64,000 nt of DNA, from contig NZ_JSBW02000096.1 in NCBI RefSeq assembly GCF_000772705.2, positions 124,001 to 188,000 on the forward strand, read 5' to 3'. The position numbers were made by a program, and so were the translations under genes. Below, in pieces: positions 33,604 to 43,618 of this stretch. The DNA comes from Xanthomonas vasicola. GTDB lineage: Bacteria; Pseudomonadota; Gammaproteobacteria; Xanthomonadales; Xanthomonadaceae. The notes beneath the pieces are model-generated. The model saw only the letters and a program-made list of their open reading frames with translations, did no database searches and had not been told where the DNA came from. Within the stretch, counting starts at the first letter, position 1, and each line of letters starts with the position of its first letter.

Positions 33604-35754
33604 ATGCGTCCGAACCTGTTCGCTGTTTCCATGCTGGCCACGCTGGCAGTGGCTTCATCTGCGCAAGCCGGCGAGGGGATGTGGGTTCCACAACAACTGC
33701 CGGAGATTGCCGGACCACTGCAACAAGCCGGCTTGCGTCTTTCGCCGCAGCAACTGGCCGACCTGACCGGCGATCCGATGGGCGCGGTGGTGTCGTTGGG
33801 CGGCTGCACCGCCAGCTTCGTGTCGCCGCAAGGGCTGGTCGTGACCAATCACCATTGCGCGTACGGCGCGATCCAGCTCAACTCCACTGCGCAGAAGAAT
33901 CTGATCCGCGACGGCTTCAGCGCCGCCAGCGCCGGGGCGGAACTGAGTGCCGGGCCAAACGCGCGCATCTACGTGCTGGACCGCATCACCGACGTCACCG
34001 AGCAGGCGAACGTGGCGATCGCCGGCGCCGGTAGCGATGCGCTCAAGCGCACCCAGGCGCTGGAAACGTTCGACAAGGCCCAGGTTGCGGCCTGCGAATC
34101 CGAGGCCGGCTACCGCTGCGAGCTGTACAGTTTTTCCGGCGGCAACACCTATCGGCTGTTCCGCACCCTGGAGATCCGCGACGTGCGCCTGGCCTACGCG
34201 CCGCCGTCGGGGATCGGCAAATTCGGCGGCGACGTCGACAATTGGATGTGGCCGCGCCACACGGGCGATTTCTCCTTCTACCGCGCCTATGTCGGCAAGG
34301 ACGGCAAGCCCGCTGCCTATGCCAAGGACAATGTGCCGTATCGGCCCAAGCACTTCCTGAAATTTGCCGACCAGCCGCTGGGCGCTGGCGATTTCGTGAT
34401 GGTGGCCGGCTACCCGGGGCGCACCAATCGCTACGCACTGGCCGCCGAATTCGACAACACCGCCAACTGGGCGTATCCCACTGCCGGACGTCAGTACCGC
34501 GACCTGATCGCGCTGGTCGAGCAGGCCGGCAAGCAGGACCCGGACATCCAGGTGAAGTACGCCGCGACCATGGCCAGCTGGAACAACGCAGCCAAGAACT
34601 ACGAAGGCCAACTGCAGGGTTTCAAGCGCATCGACGCCGCCACGCAGAAACAGACCGAGGAGCGCGCGGTGCTGGCCTGGCTCAAGCGCCAGGGCCGCGA
34701 CGGCCGCGCAGCGCTGCAGGCACATACGCAACTGCTGGCGCTGGATGAGCAGGCCAAGGCCACCCGCGACCGCGACTTGATCCTGCGCCAGATGCGCCGC
34801 ACCGGCGTGCTTGGCAGCGCGCTGTCGCTGTACCGCCTGGCAATCGAGCGCGCCAAGCCTGATGCCGAGCGCGAACCAGACTACCAAGAGCGCGACCTGC
34901 CGGAGATCGAGGGCGCGCAGAAGCAGATGGAGCGTCGTTACGTCGCCGCGATGGACGGGCAGTTGCAACGCTACTGGTTCGATCAGTACCTGAAGCTGCC
35001 CGCTGCGCAGCGCTTGCCGGCGCTGGACCAGTGGCTGGCCGGCGCCGACGCGCAGGCCGCTTCCGCGCGACTGGCCGGCACCAAACTGGGCAGCACTGAC
35101 GAGCGTTTGAAGTGGCTGCATGCCGACCGTGCTGCGTTCGAGGCTAGCGAGGATCCGGCGCTGCGTTATGCGGTGGCGCTGATGCCGTCGCTGCTGCAGA
35201 TCGAACGCGAAGAAAAGCGTCGCAAAGGCGAAGAATTGCTGGCGCGCCCGCGCTATTTGCAGGCGCTGGCGGACTACAAGAAGAGCCAGGGCGCGTTCGT
35301 CTATCCGGACGCCAATTCCTCGCTGCGCATCACCTTCGGTAACGTCAAGGGCTACACCCCCAAGGATGGCGTGGCCTACACACCGTTCACCACCTTGGAG
35401 GGAGTGGCCGCCAAGGACACCGGCGCCGATCCGTTCGATTCGCCCAAGGCCCTGCTGGAGGCGGTCAAGGCCAAGCGCTATGCCGGCCTGGAAGACAAGC
35501 GCCTGGGCACGGTGCCGGTCAACTTCCTGTCGGATCTGGACATCACCGGCGGCAACTCCGGTTCGCCGGTGATGGACGCGAAAGGCAAGCTGGTCGGGCT
35601 GGCGTTCGACGGCAATTGGGAGTCGGTGAGCAGCAGCTGGGTCTTCGACCCGGCAATGACCCGCATGATCGCCGTAGATAGTCGCTATCTGCGCTGGATC
35701 ATGACCGAAGTCGCCCCGGCGCCACACCTCTTGAAAGAACTCGGCGTGCGCTGA
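33604..35754 (+). CDS. S46-family dipeptidyl-peptidase (DPP7/DPP11 group)
   Basis: Periplasmic serine exopeptidase releasing dipeptides from peptide N-termini. Counting from the ATG at 33604 (MRPNLFAVSMLATLAVASSA signal peptide), 716 residues. Catalytic His is in VVTNHHCAYG (residues 83/84), Asp in PRHTGDFSFYR (about 222), Ser in TGGNSGSPVMD (about 652). The S1 pocket residue appears to be Gly in LAFDGNWES (about 670), where Asp/Glu-specific DPP11 has Arg, so hydrophobic P1 preference is predicted. An ATG at 33586 is also in frame. Followed closely by a phosphatase gene with its own ribosome site. Confidence 0.9.
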   Translation: MRPNLFAVSMLATLAVASSAQAGEGMWVPQQLPEIAGPLQQAGLRLSPQQLADLTGDPMGAVVSLGGCTASFVSPQGLVVTNHHCAYGAIQLNSTAQKNLIRDGFSAASAGAELSAGPNARIYVLDRITDVTEQANVAIAGAGSDALKRTQALETFDKAQVAACESEAGYRCELYSFSGGNTYRLFRTLEIRDVRLAYAPPSGIGKFGGDVDNWMWPRHTGDFSFYRAYVGKDGKPAAYAKDNVPYRPKHFLKFADQPLGAGDFVMVAGYPGRTNRYALAAEFDNTANWAYPTAGRQYRDLIALVEQAGKQDPDIQVKYAATMASWNNAAKNYEGQLQGFKRIDAATQKQTEERAVLAWLKRQGRDGRAALQAHTQLLALDEQAKATRDRDLILRQMRRTGVLGSALSLYRLAIERAKPDAEREPDYQERDLPEIEGAQKQMERRYVAAMDGQLQRYWFDQYLKLPAAQRLPALDQWLAGADAQAASARLAGTKLGSTDERLKWLHADRAAFEASEDPALRYAVALMPSLLQIEREEKRRKGEELLARPRYLQALADYKKSQGAFVYPDANSSLRITFGNVKGYTPKDGVAYTPFTTLEGVAAKDTGADPFDSPKALLEAVKAKRYAGLEDKRLGTVPVNFLSDLDITGGNSGSPVMDAKGKLVGLAFDGNWESVSSSWVFDPAMTRMIAVDSRYLRWIMTEVAPAPHLLKELGVR

Positions 35755-35845
35755 CGCGGGCGGCCGGTGGGCGGTGGCAGGGGTTATGATGCGGTCCGGT
35801 TTCGCTGCGGCGAGCCGGTCCCTCCCCCCTAGGAACCCCCAGCGC

Positions 35846-36490
35846 ATGCGCATCCTGCTTGCTCGTCACGGCGAGACGCCGTGGAACGCCGAAGGCCGTT
35901 ACCAGGGCCAGATCGATATTCCGCTGTCGCCGGTGGGCGAAGGCCAGGCGCGCGCGCTGGGCGAACGGCTGCACACGCTGCAGATCGACCGCGCGGTGGC
36001 GTCGCCGTTGTCGCGCGCGCAGGCCACTGCCAAGGCCGCCTTGGGCGCTTCGCGCGAGGCACTGCTGCAGACCGATGCCGACCTGCAGGAAATTGCGCAC
36101 GGCGAATGGGAGGGCCTGCTGGCCAGCGAGATCAACGACAAGGATCCCGCACGTCTGCGCGCCTGGCGCCAAGAGCCCGACACCGTACTGATGCCAGGCG
36201 GCGAATCGTTGCGTCAGGTGCTGGACCGCAGCTGGCGTGGCCTGGTGCGCGTCGCCGAGGGACTGGGCGCCGACGACACCTTGCTGGTGGTCGCGCACGA
36301 TGCGGTCAATCGCGTGATCCTGTGCAAGATCCTGGGCCTGCCGCTGTCCAAGCTGTGGAGCTTCCGCCAGGCCCCGACCACGCTGAACCTGCTCGAAGGC
36401 GATGACGTGGAGCATCTGGAAGTGGTGCGCCTCAACGACTGCGCCCACCACACACCGTTCTTTGGTGAGGCAAAGCATCGGGCGTTGTAA
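35846..36490 (+). CDS. Histidine phosphatase superfamily (phosphoglycerate-mutase-like) protein
   Basis: 214 residues. The catalytic LLARHGETPWN (His8 phosphorylated, Arg7) opens the protein; the second His is in LVVAHDAVNR, and HGEWEG carries the acid/base Glu region. It could be a small-molecule phosphatase (CobC/GpmB-like); no cobalamin genes are near, so no substrate is assigned. AGGAA ahead of the ATG at 35846 supports this start over 35774. Confidence 0.87.
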   Translation: MRILLARHGETPWNAEGRYQGQIDIPLSPVGEGQARALGERLHTLQIDRAVASPLSRAQATAKAALGASREALLQTDADLQEIAHGEWEGLLASEINDKDPARLRAWRQEPDTVLMPGGESLRQVLDRSWRGLVRVAEGLGADDTLLVVAHDAVNRVILCKILGLPLSKLWSFRQAPTTLNLLEGDDVEHLEVVRLNDCAHHTPFFGEAKHRAL

Positions 36491-36552
36491 GGCGAGGCAG
36501 AGCAGGGGCGCTGGATCACGCAATTGACGCGCCATGCCGTCGCAGTTTCTAA

Positions 36553-37076
36553 GTGGCCCAAAGTCGTCGGATACACGCTTTGGCAAGTGTGGTTGGCTTG
36601 TTGGTACTAGGGGCGTTCTCCGATTTTATTCCCGCGCCTTTTCTGTCCGGGCAACGCTGGCTCTTGCCGATGTGGCTGCTGGGCGCCGGACTGACGGCGC
36701 TTGTTATCGCGCCGATGGATGGAAGGCGGTCTTCGGCAAGCACCCGGTCAATACCGTTCTGGCGCTCTGTCTCGCGCCACCGTTACTGGGATTTTTGTGC
36801 CGGCTGGCGTTGGCCAGAGGCGGGCCATGGGTTTACACGCGCACTGCAGGCACCGATTTTGAAGAAGTGCATGTCATGCAGACCGCATACGTGCGCACTG
36901 CGCGGACCTGTAAATACCGCTTGAGTGGCGGGCCGCTGGAGCATCGGTTTCCAAACCATCTATGCATCGACGAACACCTGTATCGACGTCATCCGGAGCA
37001 GCAGGTGCCGATGCGGTTGCGTGGTCAACTGTCGGTACTGGGCATGCGGATTGCGGCGAGTGCTGAAGACCCTTGA
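36553..37076 (+). pseudogene. Frameshifted small membrane-protein gene of unknown function
   Basis: The frame from the GTG at 36553 reads AQSRRIHALASVVGLLVLGA...LLPMWLLGAGLTALVIAPMD with two membrane segments. After about 36718 this frame becomes implausible, while the next frame continues with GWKAVFGKHPVNTVLALCLA (third membrane segment), CKYRLSGGPLEHRF and CIDEHLYRRHPEQQVPMRL, stopping at 37076. Joining them gives one coherent protein of about 175 residues. The break falls in the short repeat GATGGATGG, a likely slippage site. Either a real frameshift mutation or a sequencing error; the family is not known to me. Confidence 0.62.
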
Positions 37077-37227
37077 AGCGCGTTTGACTGCGTTCCATGC
37101 CTGCGCCCTGCACAAGCGCTGCTTCGGCCTCACAAAGCAAGAAATCGCAATGGATCGAGCACCGCTGTGGCATGCGTTTCGCAAGCGTAAATGGCGATAA
37201 TGTGCCCCTCTCTGCGCGGCGCTCCCC

Positions 37228-38526
37228 ATGAACGCAACGAACTCTCTCTCCGACTGGCTCGCCTACATCGAGCAGCAGCATCCCAGCGCCATTGCGATGG
37301 GCTTGGAGCGTGTTCGCGAGATCGCCGCGCGGTTGCAGATCACCGCGCCAGCAACGCACGTCATCGTCGTGGGTGGGACCAATGGCAAGGGCTCCACGGT
37401 GGCCTTCATTGAGGCGATCGGGCGTGCCGCCGGTTGGAAGGTCGGTGCCTACACCTCGCCGCATCTGCTGCGCTACAACGAGCGCGTGCGCATCGATGGC
37501 GAGGAGGCTAGCGACGCGCAACTGGTGGACGCGTTTGCTGCAGTCGAGGCGGCACGCGGCGACACCGCGCTGACCTATTTCGAGTTCGGCACGCTGGCGG
37601 CGCTATGGCTGTTTCAGCAGTCCGCGTTGGAGTTGGCGGTGCTGGAAATCGGCCTCGGCGGGCGCCTGGATGCGGTCAACATCGTCGATTCGGATGTGGC
37701 GGTGATCACCACGGTGGATATCGACCATACCGATTGGCTGGGCGAAGACCGCGAGGCCATCGGCACCGAGAAGGCCGGCATCATCCGCGCCTGGAAGCCG
37801 GTGGTGCTGGGTGAGATCGACCCGCCGTCCAGCGTGTTACGGCGCGCCTACCAGTTGGGTGCCAATGCGATCCGTGCCGGCAGCGATTATTTCTTCGAGC
37901 CGATCGACGCAGGGCAGGTTGAGACCCCGCAATCCGGTGCGCCGCAATGGCGTTGGCGCGATGTGGCAGTGACGCTGGAATTACCGATGCCTGCATTGCA
38001 CGCGCCGGTACAGCTAGCCAACGCGGCCGCGGCGATCGCCGCATTGCAGACCTTGCCGGTGGAGGTGCCCGATGCAGCCTGGGCGCAGGGCATCGGCAAC
38101 GCGCAAGTGGCCGGGCGTTTGCAGCGGCTCGAGGTCGATGGCGTGCAAGTGCTGTTGGATGTCGGCCACAACCCACAGGCCGCGCGCGCGCTGGCCGCCG
38201 CGCTCGGTGCGCAGGCGCATGCCGGCAGCACCTACGCGATCTACGCTGCATTGGTCGACAAGGACGTGCTGGGCGTGGTGGAGGCAGTTGCTGGGCAGAT
38301 CGACCAGTGGGCACTGGCGGGGCTGGAAGGTGCGCGCGGCCAATCGGCGCAGGCATTGCAGGCCCGTCTGCAGGGCAGTGTCGCCGCGCAGGCGCCGTGT
38401 CATCGGGATGTTGCCAGTGCGGTGCGTGCGGTCCTGGACGCGGCCAGCCCCGGCGACCGCGTACTGGTGTTCGGCTCGTTTCACACCGTGGCCGACGCAT
38501 TTAGCGCACTTCATTCAGCCCGCTGA
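37228..38526 (+). CDS. folC: Folylpolyglutamate / dihydrofolate synthase
   Basis: Adds glutamate to dihydropteroate and folates. 432 residues with the P-loop VVGGTNGKGSTVAF (residues 48-60), the folate-binding YTSPHLLRYNERVRI, LEIGLGGRLDAVN, and DVGHNPQAARALAAAL in the C-terminal domain. First of four genes, folC-dedD-cvpA-purF, in the order found in E. coli, a long-conserved cluster. Start at 37228 is the ATG beginning the usual N-terminal SDWLAYIEQQHPSAIAMGL. Confidence 0.95.
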   Translation: MNATNSLSDWLAYIEQQHPSAIAMGLERVREIAARLQITAPATHVIVVGGTNGKGSTVAFIEAIGRAAGWKVGAYTSPHLLRYNERVRIDGEEASDAQLVDAFAAVEAARGDTALTYFEFGTLAALWLFQQSALELAVLEIGLGGRLDAVNIVDSDVAVITTVDIDHTDWLGEDREAIGTEKAGIIRAWKPVVLGEIDPPSSVLRRAYQLGANAIRAGSDYFFEPIDAGQVETPQSGAPQWRWRDVAVTLELPMPALHAPVQLANAAAAIAALQTLPVEVPDAAWAQGIGNAQVAGRLQRLEVDGVQVLLDVGHNPQAARALAAALGAQAHAGSTYAIYAALVDKDVLGVVEAVAGQIDQWALAGLEGARGQSAQALQARLQGSVAAQAPCHRDVASAVRAVLDAASPGDRVLVFGSFHTVADAFSALHSAR

Positions 38527-38593
38527 GGTCGTCGGGGTGGCGCCGGCCTTATAATCGCCGCGGCACCCCGCCACGCCGCCTCTCGTCTCTTCC

Positions 38594-39658
38594 GTGGATA
38601 CTGCTCTGAAACAGCGACTGATTGGCGCCATCGTTCTGGTGGCGCTTGCCGTGATCTTCCTGCCGATGCTGGTCAAGGGCCCTGCGCCGTCGAGCGGTGT
38701 GGCCGATGTGCCGCTCGAGGCACCTGCAGCACCCGCCAATGGCGAGTTCGAAACCCGCGAATTGCCGCTGGTCACCCCGGGCAATGCGCCGGCCGGTGGC
38801 GCGCTGGGCATGGCCGGTGCGCCAGCGCCGGTGCAGAACAATCCCGATGCGGCCGATCTGGCCGCTCCGTCCAGCACGCCCTCCGCACCGGAAGTGGCCG
38901 CTGGCAATTACGCGGTCAATTTCGGTGCCTACGCCACCAGCGCCGATGCCGATGCGGTGATTGCGCGGCTCAAGCAGGCGCAGTTGCCCGGCTTCAGCGA
39001 AAAGACCCAGATCAACGGCCGCCCGGCCTGGCGCGTGCGCGTTGGACCGTATGCCGACCAGGCCCAGGCCGAATCGGCCCGCCTGCAGGCAGTGAAGGTG
39101 CGCAGCGACGTCAACGCGCAGGTAGTGACATTGGATGCCAACGCCGCCGCGCCGGCGCCGGTCGCCAGCACGCCAGTGCCCGCAACCACCGCGAAGCCTG
39201 GCAGCAGCGTAGCCGCCGCCAGCACCACCGCACCCACCAAGACCGAAAGCCTGCCGCCGGAGCCCGCCAAGCCGGTGGCCGCCGCGCCCAAGCCGGCCGC
39301 CGTGCCCAAGCCCGTGCCGGCCAAGCCCGAAGTCACCAAGCCTGCCACCGCCACGCCTGCAGCCGCCACGCCTGAGCCTGCCAAGCCGGTGGTCACCGCG
39401 CCGGCAGCGCCTGCGGCCAGTGCGGTCGGTTTCGCGGTGCAGCTGGGTGCGTTCGCGCGCGCCGAAGATGCCGATGCCTTACGCGACCGCGTGCGCGCTG
39501 CCGGCTTCAGCGCCTTCGTCGAACAGGTGCGGACCGACAAGGGCGCGCTCAGCCGCGTGCGTGTTGGCCCGGTCGCCAATCGTGGTGATGCCGAACAGTT
39601 GCGTGCCCAGGTGGCAGCCAAGGTCGGTATTTCCGGCATGGTGCGGCCACATCCGTAA
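38594..39658 (+). CDS. dedD: SPOR-domain cell-division protein, DedD-like, with two SPOR domains
   Basis: Inner-membrane protein whose periplasmic SPOR domains bind denuded septal peptidoglycan. 354 residues from a GTG at 38594: short cytoplasmic start, one membrane helix (RLIGAIVLVALAVIFLPML), a Pro/Ala linker, a first SPOR domain (NYAVNFGAYATSADADAVI ... WRVRVGPYAD, about 112-176), a long Lys/Pro/Ala linker (about 185-270), and a second SPOR domain (GFAVQLGAFARAEDADALRD ... SRVRVGPVAN, about 278-354). E. coli DedD has one SPOR domain and is shorter. Position between folC and cvpA supports the name. Confidence 0.85.
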   Translation: MDTALKQRLIGAIVLVALAVIFLPMLVKGPAPSSGVADVPLEAPAAPANGEFETRELPLVTPGNAPAGGALGMAGAPAPVQNNPDAADLAAPSSTPSAPEVAAGNYAVNFGAYATSADADAVIARLKQAQLPGFSEKTQINGRPAWRVRVGPYADQAQAESARLQAVKVRSDVNAQVVTLDANAAAPAPVASTPVPATTAKPGSSVAAASTTAPTKTESLPPEPAKPVAAAPKPAAVPKPVPAKPEVTKPATATPAAATPEPAKPVVTAPAAPAASAVGFAVQLGAFARAEDADALRDRVRAAGFSAFVEQVRTDKGALSRVRVGPVANRGDAEQLRAQVAAKVGISGMVRPHP

Positions 39659-39855
39659 CGTCTGTACCGGCCGCAAGCAAACGCGGCCGCTCGTACACTG
39701 CAACTGCTGTCGTACCGTTATGTGGTCGCTAACTGCCTGCACTGCGCAACCCGCAGCCACGGGATTTCCGAACGCCTCGCACCCATGGAGGGGAGGGCAA
39801 TGAGTACCGAGCCAGATTGCACCAACGGCGCACGCGTCGCGCGGAGAGCTTGCCG

Positions 39856-40602
39856 ATGATCGACATGGTGCTGGGCGTCATCATTCTGGTGTCGGCGTTG
39901 TTGGGCTTGTTGCGTGGTTTTGTCGCCATCGTGGTCGGCACCTTGTCCTGGTTGCTTGCCGGCTGGGCCACCTTCATGTTCGGCGGCGCGGCCGCGCACT
40001 GGCTAGCCAATGGCAAGCATCCCTCTGCCACCGAATCTTTCGGCGGTTACGCCATGGTGTTCGTCGGGGTGCTGATCTGCGTAGCGGTGATTGGCATGGT
40101 GATCCGCGCGGGTGTGGACGCGATCAAGCTCGGCGGCATCGATCGCATGCTCGGCTTCGGCCTGGGCGTGGTGCGCGGGGCGTTTCTGGCCAGCGTGCTG
40201 GTGCTGCTGATGGGCTTCACCCCACTGCCGCGCGAGCCGGCGTGGCGCCAGTCGGTGCTGCTGCCCATGCTGCAGCCGGGCGCAGGCTGGATGCGGGCGC
40301 AACTGCCGGCCTGGCGAATGCCGTCGATGGACATGCCATCGATGGAACTTGGCAACTTGCCAACGGAGTTGGGGAAGTTGCCTTCGGCAGGCGATAATAC
40401 GGACCTGGGCAAGGCACTTGGCGGTTCCGGGCTGAGCGACACCATCACGCGTGCGCTTGGCAAACCCGGCAAGACGGCTGGCGACGGGCGCGATCCGACG
40501 CGGGCGATGCCGGCCAACATCGATCCGGCGCAGGTTCGCGGCGGAGAAAGCGACCCGGCTCGGGTCGAGTCCCAAGGCCAGGCACGGCCACCTTCACAGT
40601 AA
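39856..40602 (+). CDS. cvpA: CvpA-family membrane protein
   Basis: Inner-membrane protein next to purF, named for colicin V production in E. coli. 248 residues: four hydrophobic segments in the first 140 (IDMVLGVIILVSALLGLLRG at the start is diagnostic), then a hydrophilic C-terminal tail of about 90 residues rich in Ser/Pro/Asp/Gly that E. coli CvpA lacks. The ATG at 39856 begins the family sequence; the frame from 39817 does not. 30 bases separate it from purF. Confidence 0.88.
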   Translation: MIDMVLGVIILVSALLGLLRGFVAIVVGTLSWLLAGWATFMFGGAAAHWLANGKHPSATESFGGYAMVFVGVLICVAVIGMVIRAGVDAIKLGGIDRMLGFGLGVVRGAFLASVLVLLMGFTPLPREPAWRQSVLLPMLQPGAGWMRAQLPAWRMPSMDMPSMELGNLPTELGKLPSAGDNTDLGKALGGSGLSDTITRALGKPGKTAGDGRDPTRAMPANIDPAQVRGGESDPARVESQGQARPPSQ

Positions 40603-40632
40603 CGGCGCAAGCCGAAGCGGAGAACGCGCACC

Positions 40633-42099
40633 ATGTGTGGCATCGTCGGTATTGTCGGCAACCAAAACGTCGCCGGGCAGCTTTATGACGGCCTGACCGT
40701 CCTGCAGCATCGTGGGCAGGACGCCGCAGGCATCGCCACTGCAGATGGCACGCGCCTGCGGGTGCAGAAGGCCAATGGCCTGGTCCGCGACGTCTTCGAC
40801 GAAAAGAAGATGGCGGTGCTGGAAGGCCGCGTCGGCATCGCGCATTGCCGCTACCCAACCGCAGGGTCGGAAGGCATGGACGAGGCGCAGCCGTTCTACG
40901 TCAATTCGCCTTACGGCATCGCGCTGGCGCACAACGGCAACCTGATCAACACCGAGGCCTTGCGCCAGCAGGTGTTTGAAGCCGACCGCCGCAACATCAA
41001 TACCGATTCGGACAGCGAAGTGCTGTTGAACGTGTTCGCCTACGAGCTGGACGCGCAGCGCATGCTTACCCCCGAAGCGGCGATCCGCGCGGTGGCTGGC
41101 GTGCACCGCCGCTGCAAGGGCGGCTATGCGGTGGTCAGCGTGGTGCTGGGCCTGGGCCTGGTGGCCTTCCGCGACCCGCATGGCATCCGCCCGCTGGTGC
41201 TGGGCAAGCGCGATCACGCCGAAGGCACTGAATACATTGTGGCCTCCGAATCGTCAGCACTGGACATCCTGGGCTATCAGCGCGTGCGCGACGTGCGCCC
41301 GGGCGAAGCGTTGGTGATCACTGCGCGCGGCGAGCTGTTTTCGGAAGTGTGCGCTTCGCCGACCAACAACGTGCCGTGCATTTTCGAGTACGTGTATTTC
41401 GCGCGTCCCGATTCGATGATCGACAACATCTCGGTGCACAAGGCGCGCATGCGCATGGGCCTGAAGCTGGGTGAAAAGATCCTGCGCCTGCGCCCGGATC
41501 ACGACATCGACACCATCATTCCGATCCCGGACACCTCGCGCGACGTGGCGCTGGAAATGTCCAACGTGCTGGGCGTGAAGTACCGCGAGGGCTTCGTCAA
41601 GAACCGCTACGTGGGCCGTACCTTCATCATGCCGGGGCAGGGCGAACGGCAGAAATCGGTGCGTCGCAAGCTCAATCCGATCCACCTGGAATTCCGCAAC
41701 CGTGTGGTGTTGCTGGTCGACGATTCGATCGTGCGCGGCACCACCAGCCGGCAGATCGTGCAGATGGCGCGCGACGCCGGCGCACGCAAGGTGTATCTGG
41801 CCTCGGCCGCGCCGCCGGTGCGTTATCCCAACATCTACGGCATCGACATGCCGGCCGCCGAAGAGCTCATCGCGCATGGCCGCAGCGAGCTGGAAATCCA
41901 GGAGTTTCTGGGGTGCGACTGGCTGATCTACCAGGATCTGGAAGACCTGGAAGTGGCGGTGCGCGAAGGTAACCCGGACATCAAGCAGTTCGATTCTTCG
42001 TGCTTCAACGGCGAGTACATCACCGGCATCGAACCGGGGTATTTCGAACGCATCCAGCAGCTGCGCTCGGACGATGCCAAGAAGCGTCGCCGCGCCTGA
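40633..42099 (+). CDS. purF: Amidophosphoribosyltransferase
   Basis: Commits PRPP to purine synthesis using glutamine. 488 residues. The N-terminal nucleophile is Cys2 in [23 protein letters not shown] and AHNGNLIN belong to the glutaminase domain, and [17 protein letters not shown] is the PRPP-binding loop. No propeptide is present, matching the E. coli type rather than the Bacillus type. End of the folC-dedD-cvpA-purF cluster. Confidence 0.97.
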   Translation: MCGIVGIVGNQNVAGQLYDGLTVLQHRGQDAAGIATADGTRLRVQKANGLVRDVFDEKKMAVLEGRVGIAHCRYPTAGSEGMDEAQPFYVNSPYGIALAHNGNLINTEALRQQVFEADRRNINTDSDSEVLLNVFAYELDAQRMLTPEAAIRAVAGVHRRCKGGYAVVSVVLGLGLVAFRDPHGIRPLVLGKRDHAEGTEYIVASESSALDILGYQRVRDVRPGEALVITARGELFSEVCASPTNNVPCIFEYVYFARPDSMIDNISVHKARMRMGLKLGEKILRLRPDHDIDTIIPIPDTSRDVALEMSNVLGVKYREGFVKNRYVGRTFIMPGQGERQKSVRRKLNPIHLEFRNRVVLLVDDSIVRGTTSRQIVQMARDAGARKVYLASAAPPVRYPNIYGIDMPAAEELIAHGRSELEIQEFLGCDWLIYQDLEDLEVAVREGNPDIKQFDSSCFNGEYITGIEPGYFERIQQLRSDDAKKRRRA

Positions 42100-42237
42100 G
42101 TTACCGCGGCGACACGGCCGATTGGCCGCGTTTGCCGGGCTGGCGCTGTCGGCAGGCTGTGCAGGACGAAATGCCTGGGAGCGCATGCGTGCGCACTGGG
42201 TTTCTGCAGCGAGCCCTCACCTGTTGTGGTCGGCAGC

Positions 42238-43062
42238 ATGAGCATCGGCTCGTTTGAAAATACCGAGTTGTTCGACGCTGCGCGCTTGTGCCTTGCTCAG
42301 GCCGACCCGCTGCAGAAAGTTGCGTTGACCCAACACTACGCAGCGGCCTTTCGCGCAGGCGATCTTGCGATCGATCCGGCAGCGCCTGCGCCGGAGCCGA
42401 TCCGCATGCCGGGCCGTCCGCCCACGCTGCTGCTGGTACATCCGCGCGATTTGCCGCGTCGTGGATTAGGCACGCCAGAAGGGCGCGCTGCGTTTATCCA
42501 CGCGATTGCGCATATCGAACTCAACGCGATTGATCTAGCCTGGGATGCGGTGTATCGCTTCCGTGGTTTGCCGCAGGCGTTCTATGCCGATTGGGTGGCG
42601 GTGGCCGATGACGAATCGCGCCATTTCATGCTATTGCGCGCGCGCTTGCAGGCGCACGACCACGATTACGGCGACTTCGCCGCGCATAACGGGCTGTGGG
42701 AAATGTGCGAGAAGACCGCGCACGACGGGCTGGCACGCATGGCCCTGGTACCGCGCGTGCTCGAAGCACGTGGGCTGGATGTGACGCCAGCGATGATCGT
42801 CAAACTACGTTCACTCGGCGATGTGGCGACTGCCGAGGTACTCGAGATCATCCTGCGCGAAGAAGTGGCACACGTGGCCGCCGGCTCGCGCTGGTACCGC
42901 TGGTATTGCGAGCAGGCCGGCGTCGAGCCGCGTGCACGTTTCAAGGCCCTGCTACGCGAATACGCCGGTGGCTATCTGCATGGGCCGTTCAATCTGCAGG
43001 CGCGCATGCTTGCCGGTTTCGACGAAGACGAGTTGGCCGATCTGGTGGAGCAGGCTGGCTGA
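42238..43062 (+). CDS. DUF455 ferritin-like protein
   Basis: About 274 residues. Predicted helices carry Glu/His pairs arranged as in ferritin-like di-iron proteins: AIAHIELNAIDLAWD (near residue 87), VADDESRHFMLLRARL (near 122), and ILREEVAHVAAGSRWY (near 206). DUF455 proteins are related to the tRNA hydroxylase MiaE fold, but their reaction is not established. The ATG at 42238 is preferred to the GTG at 42226. Stands alone after purF. Confidence 0.83.
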   Translation: MSIGSFENTELFDAARLCLAQADPLQKVALTQHYAAAFRAGDLAIDPAAPAPEPIRMPGRPPTLLLVHPRDLPRRGLGTPEGRAAFIHAIAHIELNAIDLAWDAVYRFRGLPQAFYADWVAVADDESRHFMLLRARLQAHDHDYGDFAAHNGLWEMCEKTAHDGLARMALVPRVLEARGLDVTPAMIVKLRSLGDVATAEVLEIILREEVAHVAAGSRWYRWYCEQAGVEPRARFKALLREYAGGYLHGPFNLQARMLAGFDEDELADLVEQAG

Positions 43063-43618
43063 GCGTTGCTAAGGTCTGTGCGTCGTGGATAGCCAGTCGT
43101 GGCTGGTGGCCTGAATCTGCATGACGCATACGTGCGCTGCCTCCGTGCCCACGCACGTCCAGCGATGCTTTCTTGCACGTTTACAGCCAACTGGGCGTAC
43201 ACCAATGCACGCATCGTTACGCATTGATGACGAGGCAACACATGTCATCTGCAGTGATATGACATGGCGCCGCGGTGTCTGCAGATGAAGATTGACGCAA
43301 TCAATCGCGTGGCCGAGGCAAGCATGTGTATGCAGATCGATCTTCTTTGCGACGCGATCGCGCACCTGTTACGTCTGACTGCGGCAAGCGCTTGTTCGAT
43401 AAGCCACTAAAGTGGAGCGCACTCTTCCGCAGACTGTGCGCTGGTTCCTGCGTAATAGCTGCTGGAATCGCATCCAGGTATCGGCAAACATCACATAAAT
43501 GTAATTTACCTTTGTAACAACTTGCATTCTGTTCAATGCAACGCGCCCTAATGGCGTCCCGGGGGCAGGGGCCCGGTGTTTCACATCCGTAACTTTCATG
43601 TCTTAGGAGAGAAAGACC
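43063..43618. promoter_or_regulatory. Upstream region of the secreted metalloprotease gene
   Basis: About 555 bases with no gene. The part from 43490 to 43540 is A/T-rich (around TAAATGTAATTTACCTTTG) and is the likely promoter zone. From 43545 to 43590 a GC-rich block could fold, and AGGAGAG at 43604-43610 is a strong ribosome site for the ATG at 43619. I found no riboswitch consensus here. Confidence 0.4.

Noticed and set aside
33655-35853. 732-codon open frame on the - strand
   Set aside because: Antisense of the S46 peptidase gene; low-complexity composition and no motifs.
43545-43600. GC-rich block upstream of the metalloprotease as a possible riboswitch
   Set aside because: It can fold but lacks the conserved cores of riboswitch classes I know, including cyclic-di-GMP types.
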